The position numbers and the translations under genes are program-made. The notes beneath the pieces were generated by a model. That model was not told the DNA's origin. It worked only from the letters and a program-made list of their open reading frames with translations, and did not search any database. This document shows positions 26,419 through 36,359 of a stretch of DNA of 64,000 nucleotides, piece by piece (positions within the stretch are counted from its first letter, which is position 1; each line of letters begins with the position of its first letter). The stretch is from an uncultured Aquimarina sp. (lineage in GTDB: Bacteria > Bacteroidota > Bacteroidia > Flavobacteriales > Flavobacteriaceae), in assembly GCA_947498765.1 (NCBI GenBank), contig CANMLG010000024.1, positions 124,001-188,000 of the forward strand, given 5' to 3'.

Positions 26419-29400
26419 TTAAAACCCAAAACCTAATTTAAAAGCAAATCGAGATCCATCATCGGCAGTAAATAATGAGACATTTCCTACTATCATATCT
26501 GCTGCATTAACAAATACACCTCCGCCCAAAGAATTATTCCATCTTTTTGTTGTATCATTTGCTACCCAAACTTTACCATAGTCTACACCAGAATATACTC
26601 CTATTTTAAAAGGGATTAATCTTGTTTTTATTCTAGTTAAATCCCAACGAATATCTGTACTTTGATAAAAAGATCTTTTTCCTGTAAATCGTTGATTTCT
26701 GTACCCTCTTAAACTATTATTAGCGCCAATGTTTGCTGCTTGATAAAATTCAAAATCATTCCCAAAATTAACATGAGCACCTATATTTGTTGCCATAACT
26801 AACTTTCCATTAGACATCAATTTATAAGTAAATCCTAAATTAGGTTTTATGTAGGTAAACCCTCTTGAAATTTCTATATTTTGCTTATAACCCAGTTTAA
26901 TATTAGCATGCATTCCCATTGTAGGAAATACTTTATCATTTTTGTTTTCAAAATGATAATCTCCTTCAATACCTACAAAACTATCTCTATTTTCAACTTT
27001 ACTATTTAAATAAAAGTCATTTATAAATCGATCTTGTGTTTGTTCTACTTCTATTGTTTCAAAACTAACCAAAGTAGTAAACTCTGCTCCTAAATCATTT
27101 TTCCAAACTAATGACGGAGCAAATTTAAATTTACTAAGTTTAACCCTATTGTAATCTAAATCAAATTGATCTTCATTCTCTACATTTGGGTTTATAGTTT
27201 CATTTCCAAAACCGAAAAAGTTAATACTGTAATTAGGACTAGTAAATTTTGAAATTATACCAAAATTCCAATGTCCAACAATATTTGCAAGTTCACCTCT
27301 ATAATTTAAATCAAAACCTCCAGTAGCAAAATAAAAATCAGCTGAAATATTATGTTTAGATGTATAGGGATTTTGTTCAAATCCATAAAAAGTAAATGTG
27401 TTTGAAATCCCCATTCGCACACCATCATCTGGATTATAACCTATAATTGGTAAAAACTGGTTTAAACTATTTTTTAATTTTTTATAATTATATACATTGA
27501 TGTCATAATTATCTGTCAATTTCTTTTTTCCTTTATTTGTTATGAATTCATTTTTTTTAGATCTATAATCATACATATGTACTTTTTTACCGTTTTTTAT
27601 ATTGAAAGTATCTTTATTTTGCCCTCCAACTAATCTTACAGGAATATAATATTCTCCTTTACCCACTACTTCAAAGTAATCCGTATCATCTAAACCATAA
27701 ATCCAAATTTCTTTTGTTTCCTTTTTACTGTAACTACGATTATGAAAAATTGCTCCCTTTTTCCCTCCTATATTACGATAACCAATTACTATCGTTTCTC
27801 CTTGAGGTAACCTTTTAATAGTAAACCAATCATCTTTATTGGTCCCTTTAATCACTGCAAACTTATTTACAAAGGCATAATATTCATCTGAAATTTGCTG
27901 TAAATTATTTATGCGCCCTAACAGTTTCTTTTTTATTTCTTGTATAGTCGCTTTATTTATTTCTTCTGGAAAGCTCTCAAATGCTTTTTCAATGTTAGCT
28001 TTGGTCAAATTAGTTTGAATCCATGCTACTTGTTCATCCCAATCTTTTTTATTTGATCTATTTATTAACGCTACATCTAATGGATAAGGCTCAACATTAA
28101 ACCATTTTGTACTTTTTAATTCTTCATCATAACTACGAAGCAAGCGGATAGTTGGAATAATATTGGTTAACCCCTCTAATAAAAAACCATCATCCATTAT
28201 TGAAAAAGCTTGATCTCTATCTCTTGGAACTGGTCTATAAATTATTTTTTCTTCCTGCTTAAATTTTGCCCAACGCCATTGGTCTTCATGCCGGTCCCAA
28301 TCTCCTATTACCATATCAAATAAACGTGCCTTTATATAAGCTGATTCATCTACTTGATGTTTTTGGTTTTTTAGTAAATTTTGAAGTAAATCATGCGTAC
28401 TAATTAATTCATTTGAGAATCCAAAACTAGCATTATCTCCATGTCCCGAAGCTGCTCTCTCTTCAATCATATATAGCGCATCTCCATAGTCATTATTATA
28501 TACTCCTAAAGCACTTTGTTTAGGCACAAAATACAATATCGGGTTAGTGTGATAAACTCCAATAGCATCTGCTAATACACCTATGGTAAATGGAGCATAA
28601 GGATGTGAACCTGCAAACACATCATTAAGTAAACGCTCAGGGTAAGTATTATTAAATTGGCCTTCAATATATTTATCCTTAAAAGCTACTGCTTGTAAAT
28701 ATTGTAATGCTTTTTTATGTAAAGCACGCATTACATATTCTTTGCCTTCTTTGTTTTTTAATCGCAATGATTTTGATTGGTGTCCACCTCCCTTTCTAAC
28801 AGGTCTTAATCCTCCAAATAACGTATCTAAATTTACTGTAGGGGCACTAACTTCAATACCGTAATCATCTCTATAACGCTTTCCCCAAACTGCTTTATGA
28901 AATTTACTTTTTGTAATTTCATTTTCTGTGTAAATAGAAGCTTTAATTTTTGAAGGAAATTTAGAATTATAAGCCACTCCTACAAGAGTATCATTAGCTA
29001 ACAATACTTCCGTTTGATAGACTAATTCTTTATTACTAGTTGTATAAAAACGTACAAAAGATGATCCATCTGTAAAAACATCCAATCGAGCATATCCCTG
29101 TTTACCAAATGAAAACAGTCCATTACCCCGTAAACGTGTAGGGCTTTCATTAGCTCCAGCTCCACTTATTATTTGATGTAAATTATCCTGAATGGTATAC
29201 TCTAAACTATGTTCATGCCCTGATAAAAAAATGACTTTCTTATTTTCTTGCGCAAGCGTAACCATACGCTTTTTTAATTCGGTATAACGTGCTCCAATTT
29301 GATCTACATTTGCTATACCACTAGTACTACGCAATATATTTTTTAAACTTCCTAAAATAGGGAAAGGCTTTAAATGACTTTTAAATGAAAACTTACCTCC

Positions 29401-30093
29401 ATGAGGACCATTAGTAAACATTGGATGGTGCATGGCTATTAAAGTGGTTTTCCCTCTGGCTTTTTTAACTAAACTTTCAAATTCATTAAAAAATTGCTCT
29501 CTTGTTTTTATATCACAGTCATCATTAATAGTTGGATGTTTATTCCAATTAGTTATATACCAATGAGAATCTACTACAATCAATTCGATGTCCTTACCTA
29601 TTTTAACTCTTTTTAATGGGCATGCATTTTCAGGTAAAAAAGAATGTTTCCCTAATATATTTTCTATGTATTTTTCTTGCCTTTTTAAGCCTTTTATTCC
29701 TGAATACCAATCGTGATTTCCTGGAATAAAAATAGTTTGTCCTTTAAAACCTTCGACTGCTTTGGTTTGTACTTTTAATTGATGTATGGCAAAATTTACA
29801 GCGTCACTTTCCTTTTCAGGAAATCCCTTAGGGTAGATATTGTCTCCTAAAAAAATAGCCGTACTATTTTTACTTGCTACATTAACATGTTTCTTAAATA
29901 GATTTAATGCTGCAGTTTGTTTCCCTAATTCTGAATTTCCAGCATCTCCAATTAAATAGAAAGAATGTGAAATTTTTTTTTCGGATGGAAAGGCATCTTC
30001 TCTACTTTTATCTTTTAATTGTAGCTCATGAGATGCACAAGCATTTAAAAAAAAGGATACTAAACTAAAGATGAGTACTTGTCTACATCCCAT
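26419..30093 (-). CDS. Giant lipoprotein: metallophosphoesterase + kinase-like region + outer-membrane barrel
   Basis: The 1224-aa protein has a lipobox (LNAC, Cys19). A calcineurin-like phosphoesterase follows, with Asp50 in GDAGNSE, GDNIYP (83-88), GNHDWY (125-130), HH 222-223 and GHEH (292-295). A middle region (about 420-720) has DMVIGDWDRHEDQWRWA (near 598) and PVPRDRDQAFS (near 626), a pattern like the catalytic and metal sites of atypical HipA/FAM20/CotH-like kinases. The last 330 residues or so are a beta-barrel resembling the surface-antigen (BamA/TamA) family, with GYNPDDGVRMGIS, GANNSLRGYRNQRF and a terminal FKLGFGF. The N-terminal part probably faces the outside or periplasm, anchored to its own barrel. 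Substrates are unknown; the kinase-like call is inference. Confidence 0.75.
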   Translation of the reverse strand: MGCRQVLIFSLVSFFLNACASHELQLKDKSREDAFPSEKKISHSFYLIGDAGNSELGKQTAALNLFKKHVNVASKNSTAIFLGDNIYPKGFPEKESDAVNFAIHQLKVQTKAVEGFKGQTIFIPGNHDWYSGIKGLKRQEKYIENILGKHSFLPENACPLKRVKIGKDIELIVVDSHWYITNWNKHPTINDDCDIKTREQFFNEFESLVKKARGKTTLIAMHHPMFTNGPHGGKFSFKSHLKPFPILGSLKNILRSTSGIANVDQIGARYTELKKRMVTLAQENKKVIFLSGHEHSLEYTIQDNLHQIISGAGANESPTRLRGNGLFSFGKQGYARLDVFTDGSSFVRFYTTSNKELVYQTEVLLANDTLVGVAYNSKFPSKIKASIYTENEITKSKFHKAVWGKRYRDDYGIEVSAPTVNLDTLFGGLRPVRKGGGHQSKSLRLKNKEGKEYVMRALHKKALQYLQAVAFKDKYIEGQFNNTYPERLLNDVFAGSHPYAPFTIGVLADAIGVYHTNPILYFVPKQSALGVYNNDYGDALYMIEERAASGHGDNASFGFSNELISTHDLLQNLLKNQKHQVDESAYIKARLFDMVIGDWDRHEDQWRWAKFKQEEKIIYRPVPRDRDQAFSIMDDGFLLEGLTNIIPTIRLLRSYDEELKSTKWFNVEPYPLDVALINRSNKKDWDEQVAWIQTNLTKANIEKAFESFPEEINKATIQEIKKKLLGRINNLQQISDEYYAFVNKFAVIKGTNKDDWFTIKRLPQGETIVIGYRNIGGKKGAIFHNRSYSKKETKEIWIYGLDDTDYFEVVGKGEYYIPVRLVGGQNKDTFNIKNGKKVHMYDYRSKKNEFITNKGKKKLTDNYDINVYNYKKLKNSLNQFLPIIGYNPDDGVRMGISNTFTFYGFEQNPYTSKHNISADFYFATGGFDLNYRGELANIVGHWNFGIISKFTSPNYSINFFGFGNETINPNVENEDQFDLDYNRVKLSKFKFAPSLVWKNDLGAEFTTLVSFETIEVEQTQDRFINDFYLNSKVENRDSFVGIEGDYHFENKNDKVFPTMGMHANIKLGYKQNIEISRGFTYIKPNLGFTYKLMSNGKLVMATNIGAHVNFGNDFEFYQAANIGANNSLRGYRNQRFTGKRSFYQSTDIRWDLTRIKTRLIPFKIGVYSGVDYGKVWVANDTTKRWNNSLGGGVFVNAADMIVGNVSLFTADDGSRFAFKLGFGF

Positions 30094-30137
30094 AATGAAA
30101 TATTAATTAACTATTTTCGTAAAAATAATTCTTTTAG

Positions 30138-31334
30138 ATGAAAAGCTTAATCTTTGAAACCGAAAAATACGTTTCTGAATTATTACAAACTAGTTTACCT
30201 CAAACTTTTTTGTATCATAGTTTTAGTCACACTAAAAATGTTGTTAATAGTGTAATTGAAATTTGTGAAGGTGAACAACTAAACGAAACCGATACACAAT
30301 TAATTATCTTAGCCGCTTGGTTACATGATGTTGGGTACATTAAAGACAAGCAAAACCATGAAAAAGCTAGCGTAATTATTGCCGAAAATCACCTTGAAAA
30401 TTCTATTTTAAGCGCAGAACAAATCGCTACTATTCTACAGCTTATCCGAGCTACAGAAATGATGCATATTCCCCAAAATAATTTAGAAAAAATTATACGT
30501 GATGCAGATTGTGCTCACTTTGGGTCTAAAGATTTTTTTGATCAAAGTGATTTACTAAGAGCAGAATGGGAATTAACCTTAGATAAAAAATTTACAGATA
30601 TTGAATGGGCAAAAGAAAATATTTATTTCTCAACCAAAACCCACCAATTTTATACTAATTATGCTATTGAAAATTGGTTAAAAAGAAAGCATAAAAATAT
30701 AATTAAATTAACCCGAGACTTAAAAAAACTAGAAAACGAAGCTCAAAAAAAAGCACTTAAAAAAACTGAAATTTCTCTAAAAAAAGATAGAGCGGTTTTA
30801 CCCGAACGAGGTATTGAAACTATGTTTCGTGTTACCTTAAGAAACCACATATCACTGAGTGATATAGCAGATACTAAAGCAAATATATTGCTCTCTGTAA
30901 ATGCAATTATTGTTTCCCTGGTATTGGCTAATTTACTTCCTAAATTAGATAACCCTTCGAATACTCATTTAATTTATCCGACTGTTATTTTTGTTATTTT
31001 TACTATAATTACTATGATACTTTCGGTTTTAGCTACAAGACCTAATGTTACCAGTGGAGAATTTAATAAAGAGGATGTAAAAAATAAAAAAGTAAACCTA
31101 CTCTTTTTTGGTAATTTTCATAAAATGAAACTTGACGAGTTTGAATGGGCTATGAATGAATTAATGCATGATAAGGATTATTTGTATGGATCAATGACGA
31201 AAGATTTATATTTTTTAGGAAAAGTACTTAATAGGAAATATAAAATTTTAAGAATTACTTATACTTTTTTTATTATTGGTATTATAGCTAGTGCTAGTGC
31301 TTTTTCACTTGCCTTTCATTATTATGCCAATTAA
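30138..31334 (+). CDS. HD-domain phosphohydrolase fused to PycTM-type membrane domain
   Basis: The 398-aa protein has an N-terminal HD domain (His31 region, LHDVGYI with His63-Asp64, DADCAHFG), a Lys-rich linker (about 190-225) and a C-terminal membrane domain: LSDIADTKANILLSVNAIIVSLVLANLLP, a second helix, ATRPNVTSGEF, and a final helix (about 372-393). That C-terminal layout is the one seen in Pycsar effectors (PycTM), which oligomerise in the membrane when cyclic UMP/CMP is sensed. No nucleotide cyclase is encoded nearby, and HD-PycTM proteins are also common as solitary genes in Bacteroidetes, so a defence role is unproven. Confidence 0.72.
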   Translation: MKSLIFETEKYVSELLQTSLPQTFLYHSFSHTKNVVNSVIEICEGEQLNETDTQLIILAAWLHDVGYIKDKQNHEKASVIIAENHLENSILSAEQIATILQLIRATEMMHIPQNNLEKIIRDADCAHFGSKDFFDQSDLLRAEWELTLDKKFTDIEWAKENIYFSTKTHQFYTNYAIENWLKRKHKNIIKLTRDLKKLENEAQKKALKKTEISLKKDRAVLPERGIETMFRVTLRNHISLSDIADTKANILLSVNAIIVSLVLANLLPKLDNPSNTHLIYPTVIFVIFTIITMILSVLATRPNVTSGEFNKEDVKNKKVNLLFFGNFHKMKLDEFEWAMNELMHDKDYLYGSMTKDLYFLGKVLNRKYKILRITYTFFIIGIIASASAFSLAFHYYAN

Positions 31335-31364
31335 TTTTATTGGGACAACAGTGGAATCTAACAA

Positions 31365-33740
31365 TTATTCATGAATCACCTTCATTAAATCATCATAAGT
31401 ACAAAATGATTTATCTGTTTCATTTTTTGTGTACAACACACTTACCCGTATAGCCTTTAATCCGGTTACAGCCTGTAAATCTTCTAGTTCAACAATTTCT
31501 ACATCCGTATCAAGGTAATGCTTAGATTGCAAGAATTTTATATATTTTAAATATTCTCTTTCATCTTCTTTATGGGAGTACACAATAGTTATTTTTCCTT
31601 TTTGAGTGAGTCGTTCATTGGTTCCTTTTACATAAGCCTTATCTACTCGCTTTTTTACCACCTCATAACGTGCATTATAAGTACCATCAACATCAAACTG
31701 TTTTTCGTCCATCCTAAAACTAATAGTTAAAGGCGTATTAAATACCAAAACCATTGATGCTACATCTAATTTTACCGAAAAATTAGGCTGCATTTGGTAA
31801 AAAGCATTTTCCATTTCACACATTATCTGCAATTGCCACAATCTTAAATTATACAAATACAAAGGATTAAAACTTTCTTCTTTAGTAATGGACTCTCCAA
31901 TATACATACTGTGCTCTACTCCATCAGTTTTATAACGCTCAAAAAAATGAGGATACATTTTTTGAGCATCTATTTGCTTACTATCCAATAAAGCAGCCAT
32001 TTTTTTATTTACTAAAGTAATGGTATCGTCATAATTTTTTCTGTGGTTATAATGCAAATGTAATTCATCATTAATACTTTCAAAGTACCTCTTTATTTGA
32101 GTAGCTAAAGCAGGTGATTTCTTCATATGTTTGAAAAGCTTATTAATACTTTTCTTTAAAAAAGAAGTTACTTTTCGTTCACTATCTACTTGAAAATTAT
32201 TTTCAAGATCACTTAAAAAAGTATCTATTTGAAATAAATATTGCTCATACATTGGAAGAGCCTCTAAGTTAAAAGCACTCATTAATATTGACTTAGCATC
32301 TTGTAACTGCAATGATAAATCTTGTTGTGTAGCCCAATTACGTGCCTCCGAAGAACCTTTGATATCTATTTGTCCATATAGCGGATAAACATCTTTAAAA
32401 ATTAACTTATTAAACGAAACTTGATTTCCATTTAGTTGCTGCTTAATATAACGCTTAGCCTCATTTTTAAATTTCCAATGGACACTTGGGTGTATTGAAG
32501 TACATTCTTTTTGAATTATTGCTTCAATTAAATTTTCTTCCTCTTCCTTTGAATGTTCAACAGCCGCAACTATATGTGGCATAACATCAATTAATTTGTT
32601 TGCATTGATACTATTTAACACCTTAGGTTTACTTGATACTAATTCTAATACTCCAAATAATCCATCTTCATTAGCAACAGGTGCTAAAATGGCACTCTTT
32701 ATTTGTTGTTTATGAAATAACTCTATTTGAGGTATTGTTCCTTTGTATTTAGCATTTACTTTATCTACATCGGAAACCGCAACATATTTATTTTCTTTTA
32801 ATAAACGTTTATAACTCCAGTTACATAAACAAGTTTTACATTTTTTTACATCTGCATTATACAGTAAAAAACTATTCATTTTTGTACCATAAACACGCTC
32901 AAATGTTTGATCTTCTTGATTATAAATTGAAAAACCAACTTTTAAATCTTTAATGTTAAGTAATGATTGAAAAATTGATTCAAATTGAACAATAAAATTC
33001 CCATCCTTTTTTTTATCACTTCCTATTAAATTTGATTTAATATTTGATATGGATTGATCATCTGTTACATCAAAAATATTAGATATTACAAAACCTTTAA
33101 ATAAGTAGCTATTTTCAGGAAACATTTTTTTCCACAATGCTATATTATCAAAGTTATCTAGCAATTCATCAAAATCATCTTGTGTAATAGGTATAGCTTT
33201 TTCTGTGGGAATAATTTCCATGAAATCTGCGTTATAAAGTATTTTGTAATAACGCATGATGCCATTGGCATCTGGTATTTTGTAAAAAAAAGGTCTTTTA
33301 ATATTAATGTTAAAACCGTAACAAAAATTTAAAATAATTGTACATGCAATAATGTACCTATCATTATCAGGTATATTTTCAATACTCAATTCAAAATCGT
33401 CACCTGCTTCTGCTAATATATTTTTAAAACGTTGCGAACTATTAAAAATATAATTATGAAAAGGAACAGATACCGTTTTTATTTCATTTAATGTCAAAAC
33501 GCTACTAAAAGCATCTTGCAAAATAAATTTAATCTCCTTTTCATATTTATCTAATAATGAAATATCACTAAAACCATCTCTTAAAATTGGATATGGAGCT
33601 TGAGCTTCTAAAATTTGTTTTGCTTTCTCTGCTGTATAGGCATCACTTCCCTCCGCTAATTCTTCATAGCGCCTCAAATAATTATCAAAGCTGACTTTTA
33701 ATATAAAAGGAGATTCTATATTATCATTTAAATATTTCAT
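31365..33740 (-). CDS. GAF-domain protein with cysteine cluster
   Basis: The 791-aa cytoplasmic protein has a helical N-terminal part, a central GAF-like domain (about 240-395: VGFSIYNQEDQTFERVYG..., IKSAILAPVANEDGLFGVLELVS) and a long helical C-terminal half without a recognised output domain. Within the GAF region KKCKTCLCNW (about residues 299-306) gives a CxxCxC cluster that could bind a metal or Fe-S cluster or sense redox state. It is a flavobacterial family I have seen only as GAF domain-containing protein. It is transcribed divergently from cydA across a gap of about 210 bp. Function is unknown. Confidence 0.6.
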   Translation of the reverse strand: MKYLNDNIESPFILKVSFDNYLRRYEELAEGSDAYTAEKAKQILEAQAPYPILRDGFSDISLLDKYEKEIKFILQDAFSSVLTLNEIKTVSVPFHNYIFNSSQRFKNILAEAGDDFELSIENIPDNDRYIIACTIILNFCYGFNINIKRPFFYKIPDANGIMRYYKILYNADFMEIIPTEKAIPITQDDFDELLDNFDNIALWKKMFPENSYLFKGFVISNIFDVTDDQSISNIKSNLIGSDKKKDGNFIVQFESIFQSLLNIKDLKVGFSIYNQEDQTFERVYGTKMNSFLLYNADVKKCKTCLCNWSYKRLLKENKYVAVSDVDKVNAKYKGTIPQIELFHKQQIKSAILAPVANEDGLFGVLELVSSKPKVLNSINANKLIDVMPHIVAAVEHSKEEEENLIEAIIQKECTSIHPSVHWKFKNEAKRYIKQQLNGNQVSFNKLIFKDVYPLYGQIDIKGSSEARNWATQQDLSLQLQDAKSILMSAFNLEALPMYEQYLFQIDTFLSDLENNFQVDSERKVTSFLKKSINKLFKHMKKSPALATQIKRYFESINDELHLHYNHRKNYDDTITLVNKKMAALLDSKQIDAQKMYPHFFERYKTDGVEHSMYIGESITKEESFNPLYLYNLRLWQLQIMCEMENAFYQMQPNFSVKLDVASMVLVFNTPLTISFRMDEKQFDVDGTYNARYEVVKKRVDKAYVKGTNERLTQKGKITIVYSHKEDEREYLKYIKFLQSKHYLDTDVEIVELEDLQAVTGLKAIRVSVLYTKNETDKSFCTYDDLMKVIHE

Positions 33741-33918
33741 AACGCTATTTTTTTTGATCTAATAGCCAGTAATAAACACAGTTAAACATTTACTAATTTA
33801 CTAATAATATACTTTAGTTAAAAAAGTAAGTATCAACTTACATTTATTTTAACGTTTATTTATCAATTTTTAGCTCTAAAATTTGTGCAAAAATACAATA
33901 AAAAATTGAGCGCCGATG

Positions 33919-33926
33919 TATCTTTG
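33919..33926 (+). promoter_or_regulatory. -7 promoter element upstream of cydA
   Basis: TATCTTTG fits the Bacteroidetes -7 consensus TAnnTTTG exactly and lies 28 bp before the cydA start. No clear -33 TTTG partner is seen at the usual distance, which may point to an activator-dependent promoter. Confidence 0.4.
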
Positions 33927-33953
33927 TTACTTCAATAAAAAAGTAATTGTACT

Positions 33954-35264
33954 ATGGAAAATATTGATGCAGCAAGACTTCAAATGGCATTTACATTAAT
34001 CTTTCATATTGTATTTGCTTGCATTGGAATGGTAATGCCTTTTTTTATGGTTGCTTCTCATAAAAAATGGCTTAAAACTCGCAACCCTATCTATCTAAAG
34101 CTTACTAAATCATGGCAAAAAGGAGTGGCTATTTTTTTTGTTACAGGTGCTGTTTCAGGTACAGCACTTTCGTTTGAATTAGGATTGCTTTGGCCCGAAT
34201 TTATGAAGCATGCAGGTCCAATTATTGGAATGCCGTTTTCATTAGAAGGTGCAGCGTTTTTTGTTGAAGCCATAGCTTTGGGATTTTATTTATATGGATG
34301 GGAAAAAATTAATGAAAAATTCCATTGGTTTACAGGTGTTATTGTCGGTATTTCTGGTGTTGCATCGGGAATTTTAGTTGTATCGGCTAATGGTTGGATG
34401 AATGCCCCATCTGGTTTCGATTATATCAATGGGGAATTTTTAAATATTGATCCTATAAAAGCATTGTTAAATCCTGCTTGGTTTACACAAGCACTACATA
34501 TGACATTAGCGGCATTTACTGCTACTGGATTTGCCGTTGCTGGTATACATGCCTATCAAATTCTTAAAAAAAGAAATACCGAACTACATAAAAAAGCTTT
34601 TAAAATAGCTATCAGTTTTGGAGCCGTTGCCGCTATTTTACAACCCATTAGTGGTGATCTTTCTGCCAAAGATATTGCAAAAAGACAGCCTGCTAAATTA
34701 GCTGCAATGGAAGCTCATTACCATACAGAAAAAGGAGCTCCTCTATACATAGGTGGTATAGTTGACAATAAAAAACAAGAAGTTACCTATAAAATTGCCA
34801 TTCCTAAAGCATTATCATTTTTAGCATTTGGCGATTTTGATGCCGAAGTAAAAGGATTAAATGATTTTCCAAAAAATGAACATCCCAATGTAGCTATTGT
34901 TCACTATGCTTTCCAAATTATGGTGGGACTTGGGTCTTTATTATTGCTTGCTGGCATTTTATTTTTCACAGCATATTTTCTAAAAAAAGAATGGTTTACA
35001 AAATCTTATTTTTGGGTGCTTTTCAGCCTACTAGCTCCTATGGGATTTATTGCCTTAGAAGCAGGATGGATTGTTACCGAAGTAGGAAGACAACCCTGGA
35101 TTATTCATGGAATAATGAAAACTAAAGATGCTGTAACACCTGTACCTGGTATAATTTATAGCTTTTACATCTATGTTTTTGTATACACTTCACTGAGTAT
35201 TGCCGTTACTTGGCTTATGAGTAGACAAATAAAAGCTTTAAATACTAACGATTATTCAATTTAA
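33954..35264 (+). CDS. cydA: Cytochrome bd-type quinol oxidase subunit I
   Basis: The 436-aa membrane protein has about nine helices, the heme-ligand His18 in FTLIFHIVFACIGM, the quinol-site region DLSAKDIAKRQPAKLAAMEAHY, and the signature EVGRQPWIIHG near residue 379. The length and short Q-loop match the short (CIO-like) cytochrome bd class. It reduces O2 to water with quinol at high affinity. It forms an operon with cydB, 11 bp downstream. Confidence 0.95.
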   Translation: MENIDAARLQMAFTLIFHIVFACIGMVMPFFMVASHKKWLKTRNPIYLKLTKSWQKGVAIFFVTGAVSGTALSFELGLLWPEFMKHAGPIIGMPFSLEGAAFFVEAIALGFYLYGWEKINEKFHWFTGVIVGISGVASGILVVSANGWMNAPSGFDYINGEFLNIDPIKALLNPAWFTQALHMTLAAFTATGFAVAGIHAYQILKKRNTELHKKAFKIAISFGAVAAILQPISGDLSAKDIAKRQPAKLAAMEAHYHTEKGAPLYIGGIVDNKKQEVTYKIAIPKALSFLAFGDFDAEVKGLNDFPKNEHPNVAIVHYAFQIMVGLGSLLLLAGILFFTAYFLKKEWFTKSYFWVLFSLLAPMGFIALEAGWIVTEVGRQPWIIHGIMKTKDAVTPVPGIIYSFYIYVFVYTSLSIAVTWLMSRQIKALNTNDYSI

Positions 35265-35275
35265 CACAAACTTTT

Positions 35276-36295
35276 ATGATATATGTAGTTATATTCTTTT
35301 TGGGTTTTTCTTTATTACTTTATGTATTACTAGCAGGTGCTGATTTTGGAGCTGGTATTGTCGAATTATTTTCATCTAAAGAAAATCAAGCCATTACCAA
35401 AAAAACAGTGTATCGTGTAATGGGTCCTGTCTGGGAAGCTAATCATATATGGATTATTATTATGATCGTTATTCTTTGGGTAGGGTTTCCTTCCTTTTAT
35501 AATATTCTAATGATATCACTGCATATTCCCTTAACATTAATGCTTTTAGGAATTACATTAAGAGGTATTGCTTTTGTTTTTAGACATTATGATGCCTATA
35601 AGGACAATTCTCAATTAATATATGATTGGATGTTTAGAATTTCTAGTTTAGTTACTCCCATTTTTTTAGGAATGACCTTTGGCGCATTATTAAGTGGAAA
35701 AATAAATATTGCTAACGCCACCATTCAATATTCATTTAAAGAACTGTATTTAGACGCTTGGCTAAATGGATTCTCTATACTAACAGGGCTTTTTTTTACT
35801 GCGCTTTGCGCCTTTTTGTCTGCTATACTTTTAATTGGAGAGGCAGAAATTGAAAGTCGAAAAATTTATGTCAAAAAAGCTTTTATTGCTACCATTGTTG
35901 TTGTTTTTATAGGTTTTGTAACTATATGCTATGGTTTTTTTACCAATATTCCCTTTATAAACATTTTTTTAAATAATTCTATTGCTATTTCTGCTATAAT
36001 TATATCGGGAATTTTACTTTATCCACTTTGGCTAAGCATAAAAAATGAACGTCGTATATACAGCCGATTTTTTGCAGGTATACAGGTTATATTAATACTT
36101 TTTGCTGCCTTAATTCCAATTTTCCCTAATCTAATTTTCACCTCAACAGGAACAATAAATTTTATTAATGAAGTTGCTCCAAAAAGTGTAATTAATGTAT
36201 TAGGCATATCACTTATTATTGGAGGTTCAGTTATTTTACCTGGATTATTTCATTTATTAAAATCATTTAAAATGATTAAAATTTTAGAACGTTAA
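35276..36295 (+). CDS. cydB: Cytochrome bd-type quinol oxidase subunit II
   Basis: The 339-aa membrane partner of CydA begins MIYVVIFFLGFSLLLYVLLAGADFGAGIVELF, with the conserved DFGxG, followed by MGPVWEANHIWIIIMIVILWVGFPSFY. About eight helices are visible. It is co-transcribed with cydA and ends at a perfect terminator. Length is normal for the short bd class. No CydX-like small subunit is recognisable in the gap between the stop and the terminator. Confidence 0.95.
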   Translation: MIYVVIFFLGFSLLLYVLLAGADFGAGIVELFSSKENQAITKKTVYRVMGPVWEANHIWIIIMIVILWVGFPSFYNILMISLHIPLTLMLLGITLRGIAFVFRHYDAYKDNSQLIYDWMFRISSLVTPIFLGMTFGALLSGKINIANATIQYSFKELYLDAWLNGFSILTGLFFTALCAFLSAILLIGEAEIESRKIYVKKAFIATIVVVFIGFVTICYGFFTNIPFINIFLNNSIAISAIIISGILLYPLWLSIKNERRIYSRFFAGIQVILILFAALIPIFPNLIFTSTGTINFINEVAPKSVINVLGISLIIGGSVILPGLFHLLKSFKMIKILER

Positions 36296-36301
36296 CTTAA
36301 C

Positions 36302-36337
36302 AAAAAAACAGGAAAATATATTTTCCTGTTTTTTTTG
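36302..36337. terminator. Terminator after cydAB
   Basis: AACAGGAAAATATATTTTCCTGTT is a perfect palindrome (36307-36330), flanked by A-tract on the left and T-tract on the right, so it can act in both directions. It sits between cydB and the convergent ricin-type protein gene. Confidence 0.85.
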
Positions 36338-36359
36338 TTAGGTTTTATTTTTTTGATAA

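Noticed and set aside
30138-33740. A full Pycsar or CBASS defence system
   Set aside because: Only the PycTM-like domain is seen. There is no cyclase, and no other effector or nuclease in either direction, so the neighbours do not form a recognised defence operon.
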